From Rhodovulum sp. (lineage in GTDB: Bacteria > Pseudomonadota > Alphaproteobacteria > Rhodobacterales > Rhodobacteraceae): DNA of 64,000 bases. Below the pieces are notes generated by a model. That model ran no database searches and was not told the origin of the DNA. It was given only the letters and a program-made list of their open reading frames with translations. The DNA lies in the NCBI GenBank assembly GCA_002706605.1, contig PALT01000037.1:53903-117902 (forward strand), in the 5' to 3' direction. Shown here piece by piece: positions 1 to 8,782 of the stretch. Both the position numbers and the translations under genes were made by a program. Each line of letters starts with the position of its first letter. The first letter of the stretch is position 1.

Positions 1-57
1 GACGATTTTGACAAGTTTGTCAGCGAGTTGCGGCCGCCCGTCACCCCCGAAGAGTGA
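1..57 (+). CDS. nrdR: NrdR transcriptional repressor, C-terminal end (partial)
   Basis: Only the last 18 codons and the TGA are in the window. The peptide reads DDFDKFVSELRPP and then a short acidic tail, which matches the end of the NrdR ATP-cone repressor of ribonucleotide reductase genes. The stop overlaps the GTG start of ribD by 4 nt (GTGA), and nrdR-ribD is a common gene pair in proteobacteria. The family call rests on a short tail plus context. Confidence 0.75.
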   Translation, partial: DDFDKFVSELRPPVTPEE

Positions 58-1175
58 GCATTCCCGCAATGGATCGCCGATTTATGGCGCTGGCCCTGTC
101 GATGGGGCGGCGCGGGATGGGCAAATGCTGGCCCAATCCTGCGGTGGGCTGTGTGATCGTCAAGGACGGCGTGATTGTCGGGCGCGGCTGGACCCAACCG
201 GGTGGCCGTCCCCACGCCGAGGTCGTCGCCTTGGCCCAAGCGGGCGAAGCTGCGCGCGGCGCAACCGCCTATGTCACCCTCGAACCTTGTGCCCATACCG
301 GCAAAACCGGCCCCTGCGCCGAGGCATTGGTCAACGCCGGTATTGCCCGCGTCGTGTCCGCCATGACCGACCCCGATCCGCGCGTCGCGGGACAGGGGCA
401 TGCGATACTGGAGCGCGCTGGCGTCTCTGTCACCGTCGGTGTGCGCGCGGATGAGGCGGCGGCGGACCACTGGGGGTTCTTGTTGAACCGCGTTGAAGGT
501 CGCCCGTTCCTGACCCTGAAGCTGGCCAATTCATTTGATGGTCGCATTGCCACCGCCACGGGCGAAAGCCAATGGATCACCGGCCCCGAGGCGCGCCATC
601 TGGTCCACGCCATGCGCGATTGTCATGACGCGGTGATGGTGGGGGGCGGCACGGCGCGCGCCGATGATCCGCAACTGACCGTGCGTGGGTTTGGCGCGCG
701 GGCCCAGCCCCTGCGCGTGATCTGTGCGCGGCGGTTGGACCTGCCCCTGTCGGGTCGGCTGATCGCGACGGCGGCCGAGGTACCGACGGTGATTTGCCAT
801 GGTGACGATGCGCCGTCTGAGCTGCGCGATGCATGGGCGGGTGCCGGAGCGCGTTTGGTGCCCGTGGCGGTCGCGCCCGGTGGGCATCTGGATATGGCGG
901 CGGTTCTGGCCGAGCTTGGCACGCTGGGCGTCACGCGCGTGTTTTGCGAAGGCGGGGGCAGTTTGGCGGCGTCGTTGTTGAACGCGGGGTTGGTGGACCA
1001 ACTGATCGGCTTTACCGCGGGTGTGGCCCTTGGGGCCGAGGGGCGTCCGTCCCTTGGCGCGATGGGGATTGACCGTCTGGCCGAAGCACCGCGATTTGAC
1101 CTGATCCGCACGGCCCAGATCGGCGCGGATGTCCTGCACGTCTGGCAACGTCCGAACCCGTTTCTGGGCGATTAA
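54..1175 (+). CDS. ribD: Bifunctional riboflavin biosynthesis protein RibD
   Basis: RibD deaminates the pyrimidine product of GTP cyclohydrolase II and then reduces its ribosyl group. The N-terminal deaminase domain has the zinc site: HAE at residues 54-56, PC at 78-79 and Cys88, very close to the E. coli RibD spacing. The C-terminal reductase domain starts near residue 150 (FLTLKLANSFDGRIA, then ESQWITG) and ends in the usual region before residue 373. The GTG at 54 overlaps the nrdR stop and is the probable start; an in-frame ATG lies at 69. The 3' end overlaps the convergent kpsC stop by 4 nt. RibE, RibBX and RibH follow about 4.7 kb downstream, beyond the capsule genes. Confidence 0.93.
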   Translation: MSIPAMDRRFMALALSMGRRGMGKCWPNPAVGCVIVKDGVIVGRGWTQPGGRPHAEVVALAQAGEAARGATAYVTLEPCAHTGKTGPCAEALVNAGIARVVSAMTDPDPRVAGQGHAILERAGVSVTVGVRADEAAADHWGFLLNRVEGRPFLTLKLANSFDGRIATATGESQWITGPEARHLVHAMRDCHDAVMVGGGTARADDPQLTVRGFGARAQPLRVICARRLDLPLSGRLIATAAEVPTVICHGDDAPSELRDAWAGAGARLVPVAVAPGGHLDMAAVLAELGTLGVTRVFCEGGGSLAASLLNAGLVDQLIGFTAGVALGAEGRPSLGAMGIDRLAEAPRFDLIRTAQIGADVLHVWQRPNPFLGD

Positions 1176-3202
1176 CGCCAGAGCGACGCGCGACTTGCGA
1201 ACAGGCCCTGCAGTTTTGACAGGCTGCGGTTGAACGGTCCGGGCGTCGGCACCGTGCCCTGTTCCAGTCGCGTCATAATGACCTCGGGAGGGGCGGGTGT
1301 ACGCATCACCGGATCGAAATAGCGTGGATAACCGATCAACACCGCATGGGCGAGCGCGACCACATCCGGACGCGCGCCGCGCCGCGCCGGTGTCGGGGCC
1401 AGGTCGCGGGTCAGACCCCAGCCTGCATAGAACGGCGCGCCAAGACATGTCACCGGCACCCCGCGCAATAGCGCCTCAAACCCCGTGGTCGAGGTCAGGG
1501 TCCACACCTCATCCACCTTCGACAAAAGCGCGCCCATGTCGCCCCCCGGCATGATCCGGTCGGCCAGCGTCAGAACCTCATCCGGCACCGCGCCGTCGCG
1601 TAATCCGGCCACCACGTCGGGGTGCGGTTTGTAGATGATATAGGCGTCCGGATTGTCCGCCCGCGCGCGGCGCAACAGGTCCGCGTTGGTTTTCACGCCC
1701 CCCGTCGCGCCCTTGGTGATGGATGCGTCATCGCCGACCTGACCGGGCACCAAAATAACGTGCCGGTCGTCGGGGAGATCTACCGCGACGTCGCCTACCA
1801 GATTATATTTCGTCAGGTTTGCGTTGGTGATCCGCGTGATCAAACGCTCAGTACGGCGGCGTTCGCCCTCGGGCAAATTGGGCGCGGCATTGATGAGGTC
1901 CTCAAGGTCGCTGGGCGCGGTCGGGTCATAGTAAATCCCCCTCCGATCCAGCGACAGCGACAGGGGCGGGATCAACTCGGCCCCCAATCCGCGCGACCGG
2001 ATCACCCCGTCCTCAACCCGCGCGGCGGTGTCGGGGGCCTGATCCGCCTTGTTCGCCCAAACCATACAGGGACGATCTCCGCGCGGCGTTTCGGTGAACC
2101 GCATCCCGCCATAGCCGCCGTATATCTGGCGCATATGCGGACGTTTCCACAGACGCATCCCGACCGCGTCCCATCCCGCGTGATCGTCGCGCCACGCGCG
2201 TGCCTCGGCCTCAAGCGCGGAAATCGCGTCCTCAATCGGGCAAAGACGGTCCAGATGCGGATCATACCACGTGGGCGCCAGCATCATCGCCCCTGCGAAC
2301 AGTTGCGTGCGGGTCAGGGTCCGTGTGCGGCGCGGCACGGGGTTTTCATCAAGGCTCAGCCCCCAGCCCGCATAGAACGGCTGACCAAAGACGCGCGGCT
2401 TGTGCCCTGCCATGATCGCCTCAAACCCGAACTGGGACGACACTGTGTACACCCCGACCGCCCCGTCCAGCAGGGACCATGGCGATACCGGATCGGCAAA
2501 CAGGGACACGCGGTGATTTTCGTCCTCGGGCCCGAAATATCCGGCGCGGAAACCGGCGATGGTCTCTGGGTGGGTCTTGATCAGGATTTGTGCGCCCGGA
2601 TGTTCGATTTGTGCAAAAGCCAACATCTCTTTGAACAGCGCGGAACCTGCGCCTGAGGCCGTGACCGAGGCATCATTCAGGGCCTGATCGATCACCAGAA
2701 CATAGCCCGGCGCGGGGCAGGGCGCATCTAGCAGGTGGGCGTTGTATTTGGAGAGGTGCAGGTGGCGAATGCGGCCTAATGCGTCGCGTCCTCGGGATAA
2801 AATCGCCCCGTCATCCAGTGGGGCCGAAGTCAGGATTTTCTCGATCCGAGAGGGGCTTGTCGGATCAAAGTAAAGTCCATCCTCATCAATCAGAATACCC
2901 AGCGGTCCACGTCCACCCGCGCGCCCTGGATGAACGGACCGCAGGAATGCGTCCTCAAACCGTACCAGAGGAACGCCGCTCTTTTGCGCCATTTTCTCAC
3001 CGCGATGGGCGGTCGGCGATTTGCCCCAGACGCCAATCATGTCGCCGTCACGCGGATAGCCCAGTGAAATGTCGAAATTGGACAGGTCTAGAATGCGGCG
3101 CAACCGGCGATTTGTCAGAAAACCACCGTTAAAAACGCGCAGCCGCCGGCGTGGTGTCCCATCGCCGGCGGCCAGATGTGGTTCGATGAACGTGTGGTTC
3201 AT
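1172..3202 (-). CDS. kpsC: Capsular polysaccharide beta-Kdo transferase KpsC-like
   Basis: KpsC extends the poly-Kdo linker that joins group 2-type capsule to its lipid anchor at the inner face of the inner membrane. The 676 residues form two related modules, as in known KpsC. In module one: DGLYFDP near 109, KTHPE at 209-213, FYAGWGL at 276-282. In module two: RGIYYDP near 421, KPHPDV at 525-530, FYAGWGL at 591-597. Both modules keep the repeated active-site signatures, so both look functional. It is the last gene of a minus-strand block kpsS, exporter, kpsC. The Kdo supply genes kdsD and kdsA are about 9 kb away. No polymer-specific glycosyltransferases or kpsMT are in the window. Confidence 0.88.
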   Translation of the reverse strand: MNHTFIEPHLAAGDGTPRRRLRVFNGGFLTNRRLRRILDLSNFDISLGYPRDGDMIGVWGKSPTAHRGEKMAQKSGVPLVRFEDAFLRSVHPGRAGGRGPLGILIDEDGLYFDPTSPSRIEKILTSAPLDDGAILSRGRDALGRIRHLHLSKYNAHLLDAPCPAPGYVLVIDQALNDASVTASGAGSALFKEMLAFAQIEHPGAQILIKTHPETIAGFRAGYFGPEDENHRVSLFADPVSPWSLLDGAVGVYTVSSQFGFEAIMAGHKPRVFGQPFYAGWGLSLDENPVPRRTRTLTRTQLFAGAMMLAPTWYDPHLDRLCPIEDAISALEAEARAWRDDHAGWDAVGMRLWKRPHMRQIYGGYGGMRFTETPRGDRPCMVWANKADQAPDTAARVEDGVIRSRGLGAELIPPLSLSLDRRGIYYDPTAPSDLEDLINAAPNLPEGERRRTERLITRITNANLTKYNLVGDVAVDLPDDRHVILVPGQVGDDASITKGATGGVKTNADLLRRARADNPDAYIIYKPHPDVVAGLRDGAVPDEVLTLADRIMPGGDMGALLSKVDEVWTLTSTTGFEALLRGVPVTCLGAPFYAGWGLTRDLAPTPARRGARPDVVALAHAVLIGYPRYFDPVMRTPAPPEVIMTRLEQGTVPTPGPFNRSLSKLQGLFASRASLWR

Positions 3203-3209
3203 CCGGCGG

Positions 3210-4343
3210 TTAGTTTCCGCTGATCGAACTGACCGAATTCACGCCCGCCGCGGCACCAGTCAGGATCGCAAGAGTTTTCTGCCATTGGACATAGGGCGCC
3301 TCGGTCACATAGACGGTGTCCCCGTCGCGGATCGAGAAATCGCGCGCCATGAACATGCCCGTGGGTTCGGTCAGATCAAGAACATAGACGATCCGCTGAT
3401 CACCCGTCAGGTCGTTGCGGGCCAGAACGGCATTGGCGATTTCGGCGGGTTCATTGCGGAACACAAAGACGCCGGTCGGATCGGCGAGGTTCGTGTTCAA
3501 GCCGCCGACCGTGGCAATCGCCTCAATCGCCGAGAGGGTCTGGCTCTCGAACGGGACGATGCTCTGGGCGCCTGTCGCGCCAAGGGCGGAATAGGCGCGC
3601 GTGTCTTCTTCGACCAGAATGCGGTCACCGGACCGCAGCGCGATGTCCAGCTCCCCATGTTCATAGAGATCCTGCAGCCAAACCGTGCCGCGTTCATTCC
3701 CACGGATCAGGGTGACGCGCGCGATCTCGGGTTCGATCGCAACGCCGCCCGCTTGGGCCAGCATCGCCGTCAGGGTGCGGGTCGGGCGTTCGATGGCATA
3801 GACGCCCTGTGCGCCGACCTCACCGATCAGGGACACGGTCGCGCCATCACCGGCGATGCGACGCACCAGAACCTGCGGGTCCGGCGTTTGCGCGTCCAGT
3901 TTTTCGGTGATGATCTGGCGCAGACGTTCAGGGGTGTTGCCCGCCGCGCGGATACGACCCGCATAGGGCACAAAGATATAGCCAGAGCCGTCGACCTGAA
4001 CCTCTTCCAAAACGCTGCTGTTGACGCCGCGTTCGGCCAATAGACCCTCATCCACGTTCTCGTAAACCGTCAGGCCAAGCGTGTCGCCCGGGCGGATCAC
4101 GTCGGAACCGGACACCCCCGCGTTCAACAGCGAGTTGGGAAAGCCAAGCGCGGGCACAACCGAGGTTGCGCGCGTCACGCGGTCATTGACGGAGACCACA
4201 AAAGCGTCACCGCTTTTCTGGACGGAACCTTCGAAAATCTCACGTTTGGTGGGGCCGGACCGGGGCAAACCACAAGCCGCAACGGTGGCCACAAGCGCCA
4301 ACAGGGCCACCATTCGGGCCCCACGGGAATATCGGATTGTCAC
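3210..4343 (-). CDS. Capsule/exopolysaccharide export outer-membrane lipoprotein (Wza/KpsD type)
   Basis: A 377-residue polysaccharide export protein. A signal peptide ends in a lipobox (TVAAC, Cys24), so it should be an outer-membrane lipoprotein. The polysaccharide-export domain follows near residue 80 (VIRPGDTLGLTVYENVDEG), then SLBB-like beta-grasp segments with motifs such as VNGSGYIFVPYAG-type strands near 115-130 and an AGGV segment near 200. The family forms the periplasm-spanning channel through which capsule leaves the cell. It ends 8 nt before kpsC starts, which suggests co-transcription. An internal ATG at 4313 would leave a shorter signal peptide. Confidence 0.85.
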   Translation of the reverse strand: MTIRYSRGARMVALLALVATVAACGLPRSGPTKREIFEGSVQKSGDAFVVSVNDRVTRATSVVPALGFPNSLLNAGVSGSDVIRPGDTLGLTVYENVDEGLLAERGVNSSVLEEVQVDGSGYIFVPYAGRIRAAGNTPERLRQIITEKLDAQTPDPQVLVRRIAGDGATVSLIGEVGAQGVYAIERPTRTLTAMLAQAGGVAIEPEIARVTLIRGNERGTVWLQDLYEHGELDIALRSGDRILVEEDTRAYSALGATGAQSIVPFESQTLSAIEAIATVGGLNTNLADPTGVFVFRNEPAEIANAVLARNDLTGDQRIVYVLDLTEPTGMFMARDFSIRDGDTVYVTEAPYVQWQKTLAILTGAAAGVNSVSSISGN

Positions 4344-4438
4344 TGCCTGCGCTCCTCGCGAAAACGAAACTGCCTTAATTTTTTTTCATAAGGGTACAGA
4401 ATTTCGAACAAAAATCCAGTGGCATATGCGTGAAAACC

Positions 4439-5749
4439 CTATTTCACGACGACCAACTGTTGCCGAGGTGCCGCTGTTCCAGTGATCAGCGCGTCATAGG
4501 GGTCATCAGGGCACAGCATCAGATCGACCACTTGGCGCAGCAATTGCCGCCGTCCGCGCGCCGAATAGAACCCTCCGGCAAGCTGGGATGTCTCCAGCAA
4601 AAACCGTCGGTAATCGCGATAGGCGCGGCTGTCGGGGCGGTTGGGTTGTGCGAAAAATTCGGCCAGCGGCAGGTCGGAAACGAATTCCGGTTTCGCATAG
4701 ACCGCATCGCCGAACACCTTGAGGGGCATCCCCCGCCACAGCACCTGTTGCGCGGCGGTTGAGTTCACGGTGATCGCACTACGCGCAGAATCCAGCAGTC
4801 GCGCCAATTTCCCACCGCGCACGTAATGCACGCGGTCATCAACGCCCAACTCTTTGGAAAGACGCCGTAATTCGGTGCGCAACGGCACGCGCCCGTCCTC
4901 AAGCGGGTGGGCCTTGAACACCAGATGGTGGTGGCTGGGCGCGCCTTTGGCAAAGCCCTCAAGCGTCACGCGCAGGAAATCGGTCATCGTGTCAAACGGC
5001 CCGTGCGCGCGGAAACTGGCGTCATGTTCCAGTTGCAAAAGGACCAGATGATAGGGAAAGCCGCCGTGCTTGATCCGCTGGGTCGCGACGAACCGTTCCA
5101 GCGCCTGAAACGGCATCAACAACAGGCGCCGCAGGTACAGCTGAAACTCGCGGGTCACGGGGATGGACCGGTGCGGTTTGAAATTGGCGTAGCGTTTGTT
5201 CCAGAACATCACAAAGTGATGGTAGAGCGCGCCGTAAAAGATGTGGTGACGCATGTCGCCCCAATGGGCGGGGGCGTCGGGTTGGTCGGGATCGACGCGT
5301 TCTAATGCGCGCTGCATGTCGGAAACGGTCATATCCATCAGGCGCGAATGCCCGTTCGATCCACCGCGCTCATAGGTCACCCAATAGGGGCGCAGGTAGC
5401 CCTCTTCGAAGACATGGATGCCAAGACCCAGTTCGCGCGCGATTTCAACCGCATGGGCGTGGATGGGGCGCGTGTCGCCGTAAAGAACAATGTCGGTGAT
5501 ACCGCGCTCGCCACAGATGTCGCGAAACCGGTCGGGCCAGGTGTCGGCGGCGTCAAGGAACGGGATATAAGAGGCCTTGTGCGGCCAAAACGCCTGATCC
5601 CCGCGATTGAACCCCACGCGCCAGACCTGAGCGCCCGAGGCGCGCAACATCTTGCCAAGCTTGGCAAAAAACGGCCCGTGCGGCCCCTGTAGAAACAGAA
5701 AGACGCGGTCTTTGCCAATCTGGGTTTTCATCATGCGTGCGGTCATCAT
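4439..5749 (-). CDS. kpsS: Capsule polysaccharide beta-Kdo transferase KpsS-like
   Basis: KpsS adds the first Kdo to the lipid acceptor on which the capsule linker is built; KpsC continues. Seen here: an N-terminal FLFLQGPHGPFFAKLG segment, an ExxYLRPYW-type motif near residue 118 (EEGYLRPYWVTYERGG), the FKAHPLEDGR motif near 290, and ITVNSTAAQQVLWRGMP then VFGDAVYAKP near 345-365. The length (436) fits the family. The ATG at 5749 has a purine-rich AGGGA just upstream; other in-frame ATGs lie at 5746, 5734 and 5731. It is the first gene of the capsule block and is divergent from ribE across 182 bp. Confidence 0.87.
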   Translation of the reverse strand: MMTARMMKTQIGKDRVFLFLQGPHGPFFAKLGKMLRASGAQVWRVGFNRGDQAFWPHKASYIPFLDAADTWPDRFRDICGERGITDIVLYGDTRPIHAHAVEIARELGLGIHVFEEGYLRPYWVTYERGGSNGHSRLMDMTVSDMQRALERVDPDQPDAPAHWGDMRHHIFYGALYHHFVMFWNKRYANFKPHRSIPVTREFQLYLRRLLLMPFQALERFVATQRIKHGGFPYHLVLLQLEHDASFRAHGPFDTMTDFLRVTLEGFAKGAPSHHHLVFKAHPLEDGRVPLRTELRRLSKELGVDDRVHYVRGGKLARLLDSARSAITVNSTAAQQVLWRGMPLKVFGDAVYAKPEFVSDLPLAEFFAQPNRPDSRAYRDYRRFLLETSQLAGGFYSARGRRQLLRQVVDLMLCPDDPYDALITGTAAPRQQLVVVK

Positions 5750-5931
5750 ATTGGTCCCTGATACACGGGGTTATGCGCTCAGGTCACTGGGAATTCGTTA
5801 ACTCTCTTGGGTATACGCACTGAAATAAGACGCTTTTAGGGCGTGTTGCAGGAATTCACAGGGTCGTGGCACGGCTTGCCCTTGGGACATAGTCGCGCTA
5901 CGCCGGTGTCAGGGTCAAAAAGGAACGGACC

Positions 5932-6543
5932 ATGTTCACAGGAATTATTACCGATATCGGTGTGGTGAAATCGCTTACGCAACGCGGGGATCTGACGGCG
6001 CGCATTGGCACGTCCTATGACCCTGATGGAATTGCGCTGGGTGCGTCGATTGCGTGTGATGGTGTGTGCCTGACGGTCACGGCCAAGGGGCAGGGTGACG
6101 ATATGGCGTGGTTTGACGTCGATATCTCGGCCGAGACCGTGTCGAAAACCGCCGTGGGCGCATGGGTCGTCGGTCGTCGTCTGAACCTCGAACGCGCGCT
6201 GAAACTGGGTGATGAGCTGGGCGGGCATATCGTGTCGGGGCATGTCGATGGTGTGGCCGAGGTGATCGCCATGGCCGATGAGGGCGACAGCACCCGCGTC
6301 ACCCTGCGCGCGCCTGATGATCTGGCCCGCTATATCGCGCCCAAGGGCTCGGTTGCGCTGAACGGCACGTCTCTGACCGTGAATGAGGTGTCGGTCACCG
6401 ATTTCGGCATCAATTTCATCCCCCACACCAAAGAGGCCACCACATGGGGGGACGCAGCGGTCGGGGATCGTATCAACCTCGAGATCGACACGCTGGCGCG
6501 TTATGTCGCGCGTCTGGGCGAATGGCAGGCGGCGAGCGCTTAA
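5932..6543 (+). CDS. ribE: Riboflavin synthase, alpha subunit
   Basis: It dismutates two 6,7-dimethyl-8-ribityllumazine molecules into riboflavin and the pyrimidine precursor. The classic MFTGIITDIG start is present. Two lumazine-binding barrels are visible: the first has GASIACDGVCLTVT near residue 38, the second begins NLERALKLGDELGGHIVSGHVDG near 84 and has GSVALNGTSLTVNEV near 139. The length of 203 is typical. The start has an upstream AAGGA. No FMN riboswitch consensus was found in the 182 bp upstream. It heads the second riboflavin block ribE-ribBX-ribH-nusB. Confidence 0.95.
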   Translation: MFTGIITDIGVVKSLTQRGDLTARIGTSYDPDGIALGASIACDGVCLTVTAKGQGDDMAWFDVDISAETVSKTAVGAWVVGRRLNLERALKLGDELGGHIVSGHVDGVAEVIAMADEGDSTRVTLRAPDDLARYIAPKGSVALNGTSLTVNEVSVTDFGINFIPHTKEATTWGDAAVGDRINLEIDTLARYVARLGEWQAASA

Positions 6544-6556
6544 CCGCCGTCGCCTA

Positions 6557-6652
6557 CGCCCCCCAAGGGGGCGATTATCGCTTTGCCTCGGTGTTACGCA
6601 TGGTGTTTACAAGGGGCGGAAACGCGCGCCACGACTGTGCCCCGCAGGGGGC
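6557..6652 (+). other. Two G/C-rich hairpins in the ribE-ribBX spacer
   Basis: The 123-nt spacer holds two compact stem-loops. One has arms CGCCCCC/GGGGGCG around a 3-nt loop (6557-6573). The other has arms GCCCC/GGGGC (6639-6652) and ends 14 nt before the ribBX ATG. Neither has a U-tract, so they are not ordinary terminators. They may modulate ribBX translation or protect the ribE message. FMN riboswitch boxes are absent. Confidence 0.45.
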
Positions 6653-6666
6653 GAAAGGACCATAGG

Positions 6667-7752
6667 ATGAGCCAAGAGTTCACCGCCGCTATTTCGTCAA
6701 TCGAAGACATCCTTGAGGATGCCCGCAATGGGCGCATGTTCATTCTGGTGGATCATGAGGACCGCGAGAATGAGGGCGATCTGGTGATCCCCGCGCAGAT
6801 GGCAACGCCCGAGGTCATCAACTTTATGGCCACGCACGGGCGCGGGTTGATCTGTCTGACCCTGCTCGGGGACCGGATCGACGCGCTGAACCTGCCGCTG
6901 ATGGCGTCCAACAACTCGTCCCGCCACGAAACCGCGTTCACCGTCTCGATCGAGGCGCGCGAAGGTGTCAGCACCGGTATTTCTGCCCATGACCGCGCGC
7001 GCACCATCGCCGTGGCGATTGACCCTCAGAAATCCGCCGCCGACATCGCGACGCCAGGCCATGTGTTCCCGCTGCGCGCCCGCGATGGCGGTGTTCTGGT
7101 GCGGGCAGGCCATACCGAGGCCGCGACCGACGTGGCCCGTCTGGCCGGTCTCTCGCCCGCCGGTGTGATTTGTGAGATCATGAACACAGACGGCACCATG
7201 GCGCGTCTGCCCGACCTGATCCCGTTTGCGCAGGAACATGGCCTCAAGATCGGGACGATTTCCGATCTGATCGCCTATCGCCGACGCTATGACAACCTTG
7301 TGCAGGGCGGCGAGGTCCAGACCGTCACTTCGGCCATCGGTGGGGACTGGGACATGCGCCTGTTCACAGATACGACCCAAGGGGCCGAGCACATCGTCCT
7401 GTCCAAGGGCGATATCACCACGGACGACCCCGTTCTGGTCCGCATGCACGCGCTGAACCCGTTGGAGGACGCGCTGGGCATCGGTGCGAAATCCGGCGAA
7501 TTGTCCCGCGCGATGGACATCATCGCAGACGCGGGGCGCGGGGTTGTGGTTCTGTTGCGGGACACCGATATGCGCATGACCCCCGAAGAGGGCGACGCGC
7601 CGCGTAAACTGCGCCAATATGGCGTGGGCGCACAAATTCTGGCAGCGCTGGGCGTGGGGGAGATGACCCTGCTGACCAATTCGCCCGCCCCGCGTGTTGT
7701 GGGATTGGACGGCTATGGCCTGACGATCCTTGGCACCCAACCGATTGCATAA
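6667..7752 (+). CDS. ribB: 3,4-dihydroxy-2-butanone 4-phosphate synthase with degenerate RibA domain (RibBX)
   Basis: The N-terminal ~200 residues are RibB: the acidic loop DHEDRENEGD near 29-38, THGRGLICL, SVSTGIS-type segment near 103, and HTEAATDVARLAG near 145. RibB makes the four-carbon unit for lumazine. The C-terminal ~155 residues align with GTP cyclohydrolase II but lack its zinc cysteines: where RibA has GDxxGSxRCDCG, this protein has LNPLEDALGIGAKSG. This is the RibBX arrangement known from proteobacteria, so a separate active RibA should exist outside the window. The ATG at 6667 was chosen because RibB homology begins just after it; the open frame extends upstream without similarity. 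Confidence 0.92.
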   Translation: MSQEFTAAISSIEDILEDARNGRMFILVDHEDRENEGDLVIPAQMATPEVINFMATHGRGLICLTLLGDRIDALNLPLMASNNSSRHETAFTVSIEAREGVSTGISAHDRARTIAVAIDPQKSAADIATPGHVFPLRARDGGVLVRAGHTEAATDVARLAGLSPAGVICEIMNTDGTMARLPDLIPFAQEHGLKIGTISDLIAYRRRYDNLVQGGEVQTVTSAIGGDWDMRLFTDTTQGAEHIVLSKGDITTDDPVLVRMHALNPLEDALGIGAKSGELSRAMDIIADAGRGVVVLLRDTDMRMTPEEGDAPRKLRQYGVGAQILAALGVGEMTLLTNSPAPRVVGLDGYGLTILGTQPIA

Positions 7753-7763
7753 GGACGCTGATC

Positions 7764-8312
7764 ATGGCCGGAACCGAAACCCACTGGACACCGCCGCTGC
7801 CGACGTTTGACAAGCCTGTCAAAGTGCTGATCGCCGTTGCGCCCTATTACCGTGACATTGCCGATGACCTGCTGAGCGGGGCCAAGGCGATGCTGGAAGA
7901 CGCGGGCGCGACCTATGACGTGGTTGAGGTGCCGGGTGCTCTGGAACTGCCGACGGCGATTTCGATTGCCCACCGCCAGTCGAACTTTGATGGCTATGTC
8001 GCGCTGGGCTGTGTGATCCGTGGCGAAACCACCCATTACGACACCGTCTGCAACGACAGCTCGCGCGGGCTATCGACCCTTGGTCTGACGGGTGCCTGCA
8101 TCGGCAATGGTATCCTAACGGTTGAAAATCGCCAACAGGCCGAGGTCCGCGCCAACCCCAAAGATCAGAATAAAGGTGGCGGGGCGGCCATGGCGGCCTT
8201 GCATCTTATCGCGCTGTCGCGCAAATGGGGGCGCGAAACCAAAGGCGTCGGATTCCGCCCCTCGGGCAATATCCAGATGGCCGGCGACAGCGAAGGAACA
8301 CCGCGGGCATGA
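7764..8312 (+). CDS. ribH: 6,7-dimethyl-8-ribityllumazine synthase
   Basis: It condenses the RibB product with the aminopyrimidine to give lumazine, the substrate of RibE. Motifs of the family are present in order: EVPGALELPTAI near residue 54, GCVIRGETTHYD near 82, and LTxENxQQA near 116 (LTVENRQQAEVRA). The C terminus carries an extra polar tail. It begins 11 nt after ribBX and its TGA overlaps the nusB ATG, so the genes are very probably one transcript. Confidence 0.95.
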   Translation: MAGTETHWTPPLPTFDKPVKVLIAVAPYYRDIADDLLSGAKAMLEDAGATYDVVEVPGALELPTAISIAHRQSNFDGYVALGCVIRGETTHYDTVCNDSSRGLSTLGLTGACIGNGILTVENRQQAEVRANPKDQNKGGGAAMAALHLIALSRKWGRETKGVGFRPSGNIQMAGDSEGTPRA

Positions 8313-8773
8313 CCAAAGGCACTGAAAATCGGCAACGCAAATCTGCGGCGCGGCTCTATGCCGTTCAGGCCCTGTTCCAGATGGAGCACTCGGGCGTGTC
8401 GATTGACACCGTCCGTCAGGAATTCGAAGAGCACCGCATCGGCGCGACCTATGAGGGTGTCGAGATGGCCGAGGCCAACATCAACCTGTTCCGCAAGACG
8501 CTGGAAAGCGCTGTGAACTGGCAGGCCAAGATCGACCAGATGACCGACCGCGCACTGGTGGCGAAATGGCCGCTGGGCCGGATCGACCCGACCCTGCGGG
8601 CGCTGTTCCGTGCGGCGGGGGCCGAACTGGTCGATAATGACACCCCTTTCAAGGTGGTCATCACCGAATATGTGGATGTGGCGCGCGCGTTCTTCCCCGA
8701 AGGCAAGGAACCCAAGTTCGTCAACGCCGTGCTGGATCACATGGCGCATGAGGCACGGCCCGAGGATTTCTGA
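8309..8773 (+). CDS. nusB: Transcription antitermination protein NusB
   Basis: NusB with NusE (S10) binds boxA RNA and supports antitermination of rRNA operons. The 154-residue protein starts with the basic RxSAARLYAVQALFQMEHSG helix and ends with the conserved DVARAFFPEGKEPKFVNAVLD segment. The ATG at 8309 overlaps the ribH stop (ATGA). The ribH-nusB pairing is widespread. It faces the following minus-strand gene with a 9-nt gap that contains only a weak CCCC/GGGG hairpin. Confidence 0.93.
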   Translation: MTKGTENRQRKSAARLYAVQALFQMEHSGVSIDTVRQEFEEHRIGATYEGVEMAEANINLFRKTLESAVNWQAKIDQMTDRALVAKWPLGRIDPTLRALFRAAGAELVDNDTPFKVVITEYVDVARAFFPEGKEPKFVNAVLDHMAHEARPEDF

Positions 8774-8782
8774 TCCCCGCCG

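Noticed and set aside
5750..5931. Possible FMN riboswitch upstream of ribE
   Set aside because: The conserved RFN boxes were not found on either strand in this interval.
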